From an uncultured Erysipelotrichaceae bacterium (GTDB taxonomy: Bacteria > Bacillota_I > Bacilli_A > Erysipelotrichales > Erysipelotrichaceae), in NCBI GenBank assembly GCA_900319505.1, contig ONOV01000009.1:1-5764 (forward strand): a DNA stretch of 5,764 bases. Direction: 5' to 3'. Below, in pieces: positions 1 through 5,764 of this stretch. Each line of letters starts with the position of its first letter. Positions within the stretch are counted from its first letter, which is position 1. The notes under the pieces are model-generated. The model did no database searches and was not told where the DNA came from. It worked only from the letters and a program-made list of their open reading frames with translations. Position numbers and translations under genes: made by a program.

Positions 1-373
1 AAAAATGCGGATGACATTCCGGTCAGTGAAATATGCCGGCAGGCCGGAATCAGCCGCAGAACCTTCTGCAGCTATTAACAGGATGTCGGCGATATGATTG
101 AACATCTCTATCTGTCACAGTACCGTAATGATTTCATTATTTCCCTCAACCGCTATGCGGATCAGATGCTGTATAAGGCAGCGGGTGTGTGCCCGTGAAT
201 ACGGGATTGCCATCAGTGACAGCGGCCGTCTGCCTGTGGCACGCTATTACCGCCATATCTTCTGCGGTGTGCTGGTGCAGTATATCGGGGATGGGATCTC
301 TCCAAGACGCTGGGCAGGGTGGCAGATGCTGAAAATGTTTCATATTGAAAATGTGTTTCAGAAAATAATGTAA
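1..373 (+). pseudogene. TetR/AcrR-family transcriptional regulator remnant (5' end outside window)
   Basis: Frame 1 from the first base reads as the helix-turn-helix of a TetR-type repressor: IPVSEICRQAGISRRTF, followed by CSY, a TAA stop at 76-78, then QDVGDMIEHL. Family members normally have a T-F-Y-x-(H/Y)-(F/Y) motif here. The first Tyr is Cys and the last aromatic position is the stop, each explicable by a single base change from a Tyr codon. Frame 1 continues sensibly (NDFIISLNRYADQMLYKAA) until TGA at 196-198. The protein-like text then resumes in frame 2 as AREYGIAISDSG and YYRHIFCGVLVQYIGDGI, ending at TAA 371-373. A one-base insertion (or two-base deletion) between about 170 and 195 would explain this. 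The C-terminal part resembles the ligand-binding helices of small TetR regulators, but I cannot assign a ligand. Whether it ever controlled the downstream transporter is unknown. Sequencing error is the alternative, but two independent lesions make decay more likely. Confidence 0.72.
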
Positions 374-391
374 GACATTTTGAAAAAAATC

Positions 392-419
392 TTGCAATGA
401 AACGGGAATTAATTATAAT
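392..419 (+). promoter_or_regulatory. Sigma-A-type promoter of the liv operon
   Basis: A -35 box TTGCAA (392-397) is followed by a 16-bp spacer and a perfect -10 box TATAAT (414-419). Transcription would begin near 426, giving a leader of about 36 nt, too short for a riboswitch. The promoter lies in the AT-rich gap between the dead regulator and the binding-protein gene. It is the only strong promoter-like element I see in the window. The livJ ribosome site is GTGAGGG at 448-454, 7 nt before the ATG. Confidence 0.8.
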
Positions 420-461
420 GGATTCATCTTCAGAAAAAAGAAGAAAAGTGAGGGAAAAGAT

Positions 462-1670
462 ATGAAGTTCAACAAAGTGTTCAGTACAGCTTTGGCAGCT
501 ATGATGGCTGTAACCTTAACAGCCTGCGGTTCCGGCAGCTCAAGTTCATCTTCTTCAACATCCGGCTCAGATTCTGGCAGTTCTGGCGATGCATTTGTAC
601 TTGGCGGCTCCGGTCCTCTTTCCGGCGATGCTGCTGTATATGGCAATGCCGTTAAGAACGGTGCCACGATCGCTGTTGATGAAATCAATAAAGAAGGCAA
701 GGTTAAATTCAACTTCGTATTCGAAGATGACCAGGCAGATGGTGAAAAAGCTGTTACAGCTTTCAACAATCTGATGGATAAGGGCATGCAGGTATCCATC
801 GGTACCACAACTTCCGGTGCCGGCCAGGCTGTATCCTCTTACTACAAGGATGAAAACATCTTTGCAATCACACCTTCCGGTTCTTCTCCGGCTATCATCT
901 ATCAGGATACAGAAAATTATTCTGATCCGTATGGCAACATCTTCCAGATGTGCTTCACCGATCCTAACCAGGGTACTGCTTCTGCTGACTATATCTCCAA
1001 GCACCCTGATCTCGGTAAAAAAGTAGGCATTATCTATCGTAACGATGATAACTATTCCACAGGTATCTACAGCAAGTTCAAGGAGGAAGCAGCCAAGGTC
1101 GGTCTGGATGTCGTTTATGAAGGCGGCTTCCCGAACGGCACAACAGACTATTCCACATATGTCAAGGGCTGCGAGGATGCAGGTGCTGATCTGGTCTTCC
1201 TGCCGATCTACTACCAGCCGGCTTCTCAGATCCTGATCCAGGCGAATAAGGACAGCTACAAGGCTAACTTCTTCGGATGCGATGGTATGGATGGTATCCT
1301 GACTCTGGACGGCTTCGATACATCTCTGGCTGAAGGTCTGTATATGCTCACACCGTTCTCTGCAGATGCTGCAGATGAAAAGATACAGAACTTCGTCAAG
1401 AAGTACAAGGAAGATTATGGCGAAACACCGAACCAGTTCGCAGCTGATGCTTACGATGCTGTATATGCAATCGCACAGGCTCTGGAAAATGCCGGCAGCA
1501 AGCCGAGTGATGCCACAGATGATATCACATCTGCTTTGGTTAAGCAGTTTACAAGCATGTCCTTCAATGGTCTGACAGGCACAAATGTTACCTGGAGCAA
1601 ATCAGGTGAAGTGACAAAGGATCCTAAGGCTGTTGTCATTCAGAATGGCAAGTACGTCAGTGTAGACTGA
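462..1670 (+). CDS. livJ: Branched-chain amino acid ABC transporter, substrate-binding lipoprotein
   Basis: This 402-residue protein is the extracellular receptor of the importer, a type I periplasmic-binding fold of the Leu/Ile/Val-binding family (Peripla_BP_6 type). It starts with a lipoprotein signal peptide (Lys near the N-terminus, hydrophobic residues 6-18) and a lipobox L19-T20-A21-C22, so Cys22 should be lipidated and anchor the protein to the membrane outer face. A low-complexity Ser/Gly/Asp linker spans 23-43. The mature fold begins at about 45 with the family motif G51-P52-L53-S54-G55. The ligand-contacting segments of LivJ correspond to GTTTSGAG (114-121) and ITPSGSSP (136-143). 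Length matches Gram-positive family members. The ATG at 462 has a good ribosome site and gives a complete signal peptide. Substrate is most likely Leu/Ile/Val, but relatives bind other amino acids or amides, and sequence alone cannot settle this. It is the first gene of the operon, and a hairpin follows it. Confidence 0.93.
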   Translation: MKFNKVFSTALAAMMAVTLTACGSGSSSSSSSTSGSDSGSSGDAFVLGGSGPLSGDAAVYGNAVKNGATIAVDEINKEGKVKFNFVFEDDQADGEKAVTAFNNLMDKGMQVSIGTTTSGAGQAVSSYYKDENIFAITPSGSSPAIIYQDTENYSDPYGNIFQMCFTDPNQGTASADYISKHPDLGKKVGIIYRNDDNYSTGIYSKFKEEAAKVGLDVVYEGGFPNGTTDYSTYVKGCEDAGADLVFLPIYYQPASQILIQANKDSYKANFFGCDGMDGILTLDGFDTSLAEGLYMLTPFSADAADEKIQNFVKKYKEDYGETPNQFAADAYDAVYAIAQALENAGSKPSDATDDITSALVKQFTSMSFNGLTGTNVTWSKSGEVTKDPKAVVIQNGKYVSVD

Positions 1671-1685
1671 CCTGATATGATTTGG

Positions 1686-1728
1686 AAAGGAGGCTGCCTT
1701 AAAGAAAAGTTAAGGACAGCCTTCTTTT
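1686..1728 (+). terminator. Hairpin with T-rich tail between livJ and livH (leaky terminator or 3' stabiliser)
   Basis: AGGCTGCCTTAA (1691-1702) pairs with TTAAGG (1710-1715) plus CAGCCT (1717-1722), with only A1716 bulged and a 7-nt loop (1703-1709). The stem extends outward through AAAGG (1686-1690) against TTCTT/T (1723-1727), including one G-T wobble. The 3' arm runs into TTCTTTT, as in an intrinsic terminator, although the T-tract is interrupted by one C. The next gene starts only 28 nt downstream and no new promoter is visible, so read-through must occur. The likely effect is excess binding protein over permease and ATPase. Confidence 0.7.
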
Positions 1729-1755
1729 GCTGGTTAAAGAGGAGGTTAGAGAGTT

Positions 1756-2634
1756 ATGTCATTTCTTACGTATCTGATTAACGGCCTCAGCCTCGGCAGT
1801 GTATATGCTCTGATTGCGCTTGGTTATTCAATGGTTTACGGCATTGCCAAGATGCTGAACTTCGCGCATGGCGACATTATCATGGTAGGTGCCTATATTG
1901 CATTCTTTGCGATCGGTTCCTATAAACTGCCGGCGATTGTGGCTATTCTGGTGTCAGTGATCGTATGTACACTGTTAGGTGTGGTGATTGAAAAGCTGGC
2001 TTACAAGCCTTTGCGGCATGCGTCCAGTCTGTCTGTTCTGATCACCGCCATCGGTGTTTCCTATTTCCTGGAGAATGGTGCCCTGCTGTTATGGGGCAGT
2101 GATACAAGAATTTTCCCGACATTCATCAATGGTACGGTGAACCTGTTCGGCGGCAGGCTGAAGCTGCCGGTAGTTACGCTGGTAACAATTGTGGTATGTC
2201 TGCTGATTGTGTGGCTGCTGTCTCTGTTTATCAATAAGACAAAAACAGGCCGTGCCATGCGTGCTACAAGTGAAGACAGAGGTGCCGCTGCTTTGATGGG
2301 TATCAATGTCAACAAGATTATTTCCATCACCTTCGCCATCGGCTCAGGCCTGGCGGCGATTGCGGCAGTTCTGTTATGTTCCACCTATCCATCGGTTTAT
2401 CCGATGTTAGGCGCCATGCCTGGTATCAAGGCATTTACCGCTGCCGTTCTTGGCGGTATCGGATCTATTCCCGGTGCGTTCCTTGGCGGTCTTTTGCTTG
2501 GTATTATTGAAAACCTTGCCAAGGCATATATCTCAACCCAGCTGTCCGATGCCATTGTCTTCGGCGTGCTGATTGTGATCCTGCTGATTAAGCCGACTGG
2601 TCTTTTAGGTAAGAAGATCAGTGAGAAAGTATGA
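1756..2634 (+). CDS. livH: Branched-chain amino acid ABC transporter, permease LivH
   Basis: This 292-residue integral membrane protein is one of the two channel subunits. The N-terminus LINGLSLGSVYALIALGYSM (residues 7-26) and NFAHGD (35-40) are hallmarks of the LivH branch. Hydrophobic segments are clear at about 9-30, 41-54, 58-78, 92-112, 137-159, 187-208, 227-252 and 264-280. The cytoplasmic coupling loop (EAA-like) is at 165-188, starting GRAMRA and containing LMGIN, where the ATPase docks. AVLGGIGSIPGAFLGG (230-245) is the conserved C-terminal segment. The ribosome site GAGGAGG (1739-1745) lies 10 nt before the ATG. The length is usual for the family. The gene follows the hairpin and directly precedes livM, with which it should form a heterodimer. 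Confidence 0.95.
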   Translation: MSFLTYLINGLSLGSVYALIALGYSMVYGIAKMLNFAHGDIIMVGAYIAFFAIGSYKLPAIVAILVSVIVCTLLGVVIEKLAYKPLRHASSLSVLITAIGVSYFLENGALLLWGSDTRIFPTFINGTVNLFGGRLKLPVVTLVTIVVCLLIVWLLSLFINKTKTGRAMRATSEDRGAAALMGINVNKIISITFAIGSGLAAIAAVLLCSTYPSVYPMLGAMPGIKAFTAAVLGGIGSIPGAFLGGLLLGIIENLAKAYISTQLSDAIVFGVLIVILLIKPTGLLGKKISEKV

Positions 2635-2639
2635 GGTGG
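2633..2639 (+). promoter_or_regulatory. Ribosome binding site that fixes the livM start
   Basis: GAGGTGG overlaps the livH stop codon (TGA 2632-2634) and lies 5 nt before ATG 2645. The upstream in-frame GTG at 2621 has no comparable purine-rich site, so ATG 2645 is preferred. The overlap with the livH stop suggests translational coupling. Confidence 0.65.
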
Positions 2640-2644
2640 AAAGG

Positions 2645-3709
2645 ATGAAAAAACTGTTCAAAGAAAAGAAGTACAGACAGAGAATCATCGCTTTTGCCAT
2701 TACCGTCATTGCCTATGCCGTGGTTACGGCAATGCAGGCCTCCGGTTCTCTTTCCCGTATGATTATCTCCCTCATGGTGCCGGTCACATGTTACATTGTT
2801 GCGGCGATCGGCCTGAATCTGAATGTCGGTGTTTCGGGTGAACTGAACCTCGGCCAGGCAGGTTTCATGGCAGTAGGCGGATTCAGTGCTGCCGTGTTCT
2901 CCGGCTTACTGCAGAGCGCGGTGACCAGTGTTCCGTTAAGACTGCTCATCTGCATTATCCTTGGGGCAGCGATTGCGGGTCTGATCGGCTGGCTCATCTC
3001 CGTACCGGTGCTGAAGCTGCAGGGCGACTATCTGGCCATTGTCACACTGGCATTTGGACAGATCATCGTCAACCTGATCAATAACTTCTATGTCGGCGTG
3101 GATTCAGACGGCCTGCACTTTGCCTTCATCAATAACACACTGAAGATGAAGGATGGCGGCACGATTCTGATTTCCGGCCCGATGGGCGCTACCGGCATTC
3201 AGCGTGCTTCTACATTCCTTGCCGGTACGATTCTTGTGCTTGTATCTTTGATTCTGGTATTCAACCTGATCTATTCCAAGACAGGACGTGCCATCATGGC
3301 CTGCCGTGACAACCGTATTGCAGCGCAGACCGTCGGTATAGATGTTGCCAGAACAAAGACCGTAGCGTTTGTCATGTCCAGTGCTCTGGCCGGGGCAGCC
3401 GGTGCCCTGTATATGCTCAACTATTCTTCGGTTGCGGCAAGCAAATTCGACTACAATAACTCGATCATGATTCTGGTTTATGTGGTATTAGGCGGTCTTG
3501 GCAATGTGACAGGCACATTGATTTCTACAAGTGTACTGGTCATGCTGCCGGAAGTACTGCGTTTCCTCAGTACATACAGAATGCTGATCTATTCCATCGT
3601 GCTCATTGCGATCATGCTGATTACCAACAACGAACACCTGAAGGTGGCGTTCGAAAAGCTGAAGGCAAAGAACCGGAAACCGGCGGAAGGAGCGAAGGAC
3701 AATGGCTGA
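2645..3709 (+). CDS. livM: Branched-chain amino acid ABC transporter, permease LivM
   Basis: This 354-residue protein is the second membrane subunit of the importer. A basic N-terminus (KKLFKEKKYRQR) precedes the first membrane helix at about 13-30. Family landmarks are SGELNLGQAGFMAVGG (64-79), LKLQGDYLAIVTLAFGQI (123-140), the EAA-like coupling loop 214-238 starting GRAIMACRDNR, SALAGAAGALY (246-256) and VLGGLGNVTG (281-290). About eight to ten hydrophobic segments are visible. The C-terminal tail (from about 329) is charged and cytoplasmic. An in-frame GTG at 2621 would add eight residues and overlap livH by 14 nt. I chose ATG 2645 because GAGGTGG sits at proper spacing before it. The 3' end overlaps the livG start by 8 nt (ATGGCTGA), consistent with translational coupling. 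Confidence 0.94.
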   Translation: MKKLFKEKKYRQRIIAFAITVIAYAVVTAMQASGSLSRMIISLMVPVTCYIVAAIGLNLNVGVSGELNLGQAGFMAVGGFSAAVFSGLLQSAVTSVPLRLLICIILGAAIAGLIGWLISVPVLKLQGDYLAIVTLAFGQIIVNLINNFYVGVDSDGLHFAFINNTLKMKDGGTILISGPMGATGIQRASTFLAGTILVLVSLILVFNLIYSKTGRAIMACRDNRIAAQTVGIDVARTKTVAFVMSSALAGAAGALYMLNYSSVAASKFDYNNSIMILVYVVLGGLGNVTGTLISTSVLVMLPEVLRFLSTYRMLIYSIVLIAIMLITNNEHLKVAFEKLKAKNRKPAEGAKDNG

Positions 3710-4475
3710 AGAGAAAACACCTGTACTTGAAGTCAGAGGCCTTGGTATTGATTTCGGCGGTCTGACCGCTGTCAATGAGCTGGATCTGACGATCTATAAT
3801 GAAGAAATCTATGGTCTGATCGGTCCTAACGGTGCCGGTAAGACAACTGTATTCAACATGCTGACAAAGGTTTATCAGCCTTCCCGCGGTACGATCAAAC
3901 TCTGCGGACAGGATATGGCCAAGCTCAATCCTGTGCAGGCCAATAAGGCCGGGGTTGCCAGAACCTTCCAGAATATCCGTCTTTTCTCCAATCTTTCCGT
4001 TCTGGACAATGTCAAGATCGGTCTTGGCAATTCCATCCATTACGGAATCCTCACTTCTCTGATTCATACACCCAGATATTTCAAGGCAGAAAAAGACGCA
4101 GATAAGGAAGCTCTGGAATTATTGAAGATCTTTGAACTGGATGATCAGGCTGATACCCTGGCCGGCAACCTGCCGTATGGCGCCCAGCGCCGTCTTGAGA
4201 TTGCCCGTGCTATGGCAACCCATCCCAAACTGTTATTGCTCGATGAGCCGGCAGCCGGCATGAACCCGCAGGAAACGGAAGATCTGATGCGCATGATCCG
4301 AACGGTCAGAGACCATTTCCATATTTCCATTCTGTTAATTGAACATGATATGCAGTTAGTCATGGGCATCTGTGAAAGAATTACGGTACTGAACTACGGC
4401 ATGCTGCTGGCAGAGGGCACACCGAAGGAAATTCAGAACAATCCGGAAGTCATCAAGGCTTACATTGGTGAATGA
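3702..4475 (+). CDS. livG: Branched-chain amino acid ABC transporter, ATP-binding protein LivG
   Basis: This 257-residue ATPase is one of the two nucleotide-binding subunits on the cytoplasmic face. Walker A is GPNGAGKT (41-48), the Q-loop glutamine is Q90 in ARTFQNIRLF, and the signature region is LPYGAQRRLEIARA (157-170), the LivG variant in place of LSGGQ. Walker B is LLLLDEP (177-183) with catalytic E182, the D-loop follows as AAGMNP, and the switch histidine is H215 in IEHD. The longer insert between the Q-loop and signature (about 110-150) and the ending IKAYIGE are typical of LivG. The start has AAGGAG (3687-3692) 9 nt upstream, inside the end of livM. LivG should pair with LivF, whose gene begins 12 nt downstream. 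Confidence 0.96.
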   Translation: MAEEKTPVLEVRGLGIDFGGLTAVNELDLTIYNEEIYGLIGPNGAGKTTVFNMLTKVYQPSRGTIKLCGQDMAKLNPVQANKAGVARTFQNIRLFSNLSVLDNVKIGLGNSIHYGILTSLIHTPRYFKAEKDADKEALELLKIFELDDQADTLAGNLPYGAQRRLEIARAMATHPKLLLLDEPAAGMNPQETEDLMRMIRTVRDHFHISILLIEHDMQLVMGICERITVLNYGMLLAEGTPKEIQNNPEVIKAYIGE

Positions 4476-4487
4476 GGAGGAAAGAGA

Positions 4488-5192
4488 ATGCTTAGAATTG
4501 AGAATCTGAAAGTACGCTATGGCATGATCGAAGCCATCAAGGGCATCTCCTTTGAAGTCAATGATGGAGAGATTGTTACACTGATCGGCGCCAACGGTGC
4601 CGGCAAGACAACGACCATGCATGCAATATCGGGTCTGTTGAAGCCGGCAGAGGGACATATCTATCTGGATGATGTCGATCTGACCAAGACCCCGGCCTAT
4701 AAGATTCCGGGCCTGGGACTGGCCCAGGTGCCGGAAGGCAGACGTGTGTTTGCCGAACAGACGGTAGAAGAAAACCTGATCCTGGGGGCGTATTCCCGCA
4801 AGGATAAAGAAAACTTCCAGGCTGATCTGAACCATGTCTTTGAACTGTTCCCCAGACTGCTTGAAAGAAGAAAGCAGCCGGCCGGTACATTGTCCGGTGG
4901 TGAACAGCAGATGCTTGCCATGGGCAGAGCATTGATGGCTAAACCTAAGATCATGCTGATGGACGAGCCCTCCATGGGTCTTTCGCCATTACTTGTAAAG
5001 GAAATTTTCCATATCATTGAAGATATCAACAAGCAGGGCACTACGGTGCTGCTTGTAGAACAGAACGCAAAGATGGCACTTTCCATTGCGGACCGTGCAT
5101 ATGTTCTGGAAACTGGTAAAATAACCATGCAGGGCACCGGCGCTGAGCTGGCTGCCAGTGAACAGGTAAAGAAAGCATACCTTGGAGGATAA
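4488..5192 (+). CDS. livF: Branched-chain amino acid ABC transporter, ATP-binding protein LivF
   Basis: This 234-residue protein is the second ATPase of the importer. Walker A is GANGAGKT (34-41), the Q-loop glutamine is Q80, followed by the LivF-specific VPEGRRVF (81-88), and the signature is LSGGEQQMLAMGRAL (135-149). Walker B is IMLMDEP (155-161) with E160. At the switch position the sequence is VEQN (190-193), so Q192 replaces the usual histidine. This is seen in other LivF proteins and is not a defect. The ending KKAYLGG is characteristic. AGGAGG (4475-4480) starts within the livG stop codon and lies 7 nt before the ATG. Its last codons carry the ribosome site for the next gene. Confidence 0.96.
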   Translation: MLRIENLKVRYGMIEAIKGISFEVNDGEIVTLIGANGAGKTTTMHAISGLLKPAEGHIYLDDVDLTKTPAYKIPGLGLAQVPEGRRVFAEQTVEENLILGAYSRKDKENFQADLNHVFELFPRLLERRKQPAGTLSGGEQQMLAMGRALMAKPKIMLMDEPSMGLSPLLVKEIFHIIEDINKQGTTVLLVEQNAKMALSIADRAYVLETGKITMQGTGAELAASEQVKKAYLGG

Positions 5193-5198
5193 TCAACT

Positions 5199-5764
5199 AT
5201 GTATGTAAAAGACCACATGACTGCGGATCCGATTACGATTGATCCCGATGTCACATTGCTGAAGGCCCTTGAAATCATGGGCAAGCATAAGTTCCACCGT
5301 CTGCCGGTTGTACAGGGCGGCAAGCTGGTAGGACTCATCACCGAAGGTCTTGTCAATGAGACATCGGGCAAGGACAGCACTTCACTGTCCATCTATGAAC
5401 TGAACTACCTTCTGTCCCGTACATATGCCCGTGATATCATGATCACGGATGTCAAGACCATTTCCCCGGATGCCTGGATTGAGGAGGCAGCGGAAGAGAT
5501 GCTGCATAACAATATCAATGTGCTGCCGGTTGTGGATGATGCTAAGCGTGTTGTCGGTATTGTGACCGAGAAGGATCTGTTCAAGGCATTCCTGAACCTG
5601 ACCGGCTATCGCCATCAGGGCACACGTTTTGTTGTCAAGGTGCCGGATCAGCCGGGACAGTTCGCCAAGGTATGCAATCTGTTTGAACAGGAAAATGCCA
5701 ATATTGAAAACCTTGGTGTCTATCATTCCAAGGAAAGAGGCGTTGAGGTTGTCATCCGTGCAAC
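5199..5764 (+). CDS. CBS-CBS-ACT domain protein, AcuB-like (3' end outside window)
   Basis: An open frame from ATG 5199 runs off the right edge after 188 complete codons. GGAGG (5184-5188), within the last codons of livF, lies 10 nt before this ATG. The first CBS domain is about residues 1-57 (VKDHMTADPITI at 3-14, HRLPVV at 33-38, LVGLITE at 43-49). A linker with SLSIYELNYLLS (62-73) follows. The second CBS domain is about 76-135 (ARDIMI at 77-82, NVLPVVDD at 107-114, VVGIVTEKDL at 118-127). From 141 an ACT domain begins (RFVVKVPDQPGQFAKV at 143-158, ANIENLGVY at 167-175). CBS pairs usually bind adenosine nucleotides and ACT domains bind amino acids, so a cytoplasmic sensory role is likely. 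Related proteins are about 210-220 residues, so roughly 25-30 residues are missing. It is 6 nt after livF, hence in the same operon. The name AcuB-like reflects architecture only, and a role in acetoin metabolism is not implied. Confidence 0.9.
   Translation, partial: MYVKDHMTADPITIDPDVTLLKALEIMGKHKFHRLPVVQGGKLVGLITEGLVNETSGKDSTSLSIYELNYLLSRTYARDIMITDVKTISPDAWIEEAAEEMLHNNINVLPVVDDAKRVVGIVTEKDLFKAFLNLTGYRHQGTRFVVKVPDQPGQFAKVCNLFEQENANIENLGVYHSKERGVEVVIRA

Noticed and set aside
98..373. Open frame of 91 codons as an independent small gene
   Set aside because: Its first half reads as low-quality protein, while frame 1 over the same bases gives TetR-like text. Only the second half matches the regulator, so it is the out-of-frame tail of the pseudogene. 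No ribosome site precedes its ATG.
348..380. AAAATGT/ACATTTT inverted repeat as a terminator for the regulator remnant
   Set aside because: The stem is only 7 weak A-T-rich pairs with a wide loop and is followed by A residues rather than a T-tract.
426..461. Riboswitch or T-box leader before livJ
   Set aside because: The predicted leader is about 36 nt, too short for any known amino acid-sensing leader RNA.
1687..1693. AAGGAGG-like sequence after livJ as a ribosome site for a small gene
   Set aside because: No ATG, GTG or TTG lies at suitable spacing downstream, and the bases form the left arm of the hairpin.
2621..2644. GTG at 2621 as the start of livM
   Set aside because: It would overlap livH by 14 nt and has no convincing ribosome site. 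ATG 2645 has GAGGTGG at good spacing.
4697..5392. Long antisense open frame (231 codons) opposite livF and the CBS-ACT gene
   Set aside because: It is antisense to two genes with clear domain motifs, lacks a recognisable fold or ribosome site, and is a codon-bias shadow. The same applies to the other minus-strand frames (413-808, 567-1004, 2061-2384, 3621-4067, 4356-4835, 5382-5726).
1..5764. CRISPR array, tRNA/rRNA gene, insertion sequence or prophage segment
   Set aside because: No spaced direct repeats, tRNA-like cloverleaf, terminal inverted repeats, or transposase or integrase motifs were seen. The window is fully accounted for by the operon and the regulator remnant.

Overview
The window holds most of a branched-chain-amino-acid-type (Liv/HAAT family) ABC importer operon on the + strand, preceded by the decayed 3' part of a TetR-type regulator gene. 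Strong purine-rich Shine-Dalgarno sites before every gene, a near-consensus sigma-A-type promoter, a lipoprotein (not periplasmic) binding protein with a Ser/Gly linker, and the tight gene packing all point to a low-to-mid GC Gram-positive bacterium of the Bacillota (Clostridia or Erysipelotrichia type, possibly a gut commensal). I cannot name the genus from the sequence alone.

Layout. 1-373: remnant of a TetR/AcrR-like regulator, already open at the left edge, with an in-frame stop in the DNA-binding motif and a later frameshift. 374-461: short intergenic region with a good promoter (TTGCAA, 16 bp, TATAAT) for the operon. 462-1670: lipoprotein substrate-binding protein (livJ-like). 1671-1755: intergenic hairpin with a T-rich tail, probably a leaky terminator. 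1756-2634 and 2645-3709: the two membrane permeases (livH, livM). 3702-4475 and 4488-5192: the two ATPases (livG, livF). 5199 to the right edge: a CBS-CBS-ACT protein of the AcuB-like type, cut by the window end.

How it works together. The lipoprotein captures the amino acid outside the membrane, LivH and LivM form the channel, and LivG and LivF power it with ATP. The CBS-ACT protein, 6 nt after livF, looks like a cytoplasmic sensor of adenine nucleotides and/or amino acids that belongs to the same transcription unit. The hairpin after the first gene fits the usual need for more binding protein than membrane components. From livH onward the gene junctions are overlaps or gaps of 12 nt or less, so this part is almost certainly one transcript.

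The region is mostly conventional. I do not see a new system. The points most worth a second look are the CBS-ACT gene coupled to the transporter, the hairpin between livJ and livH, the asymmetric ATPase motifs, the dead regulator, and weak CodY-like sites around the promoter.
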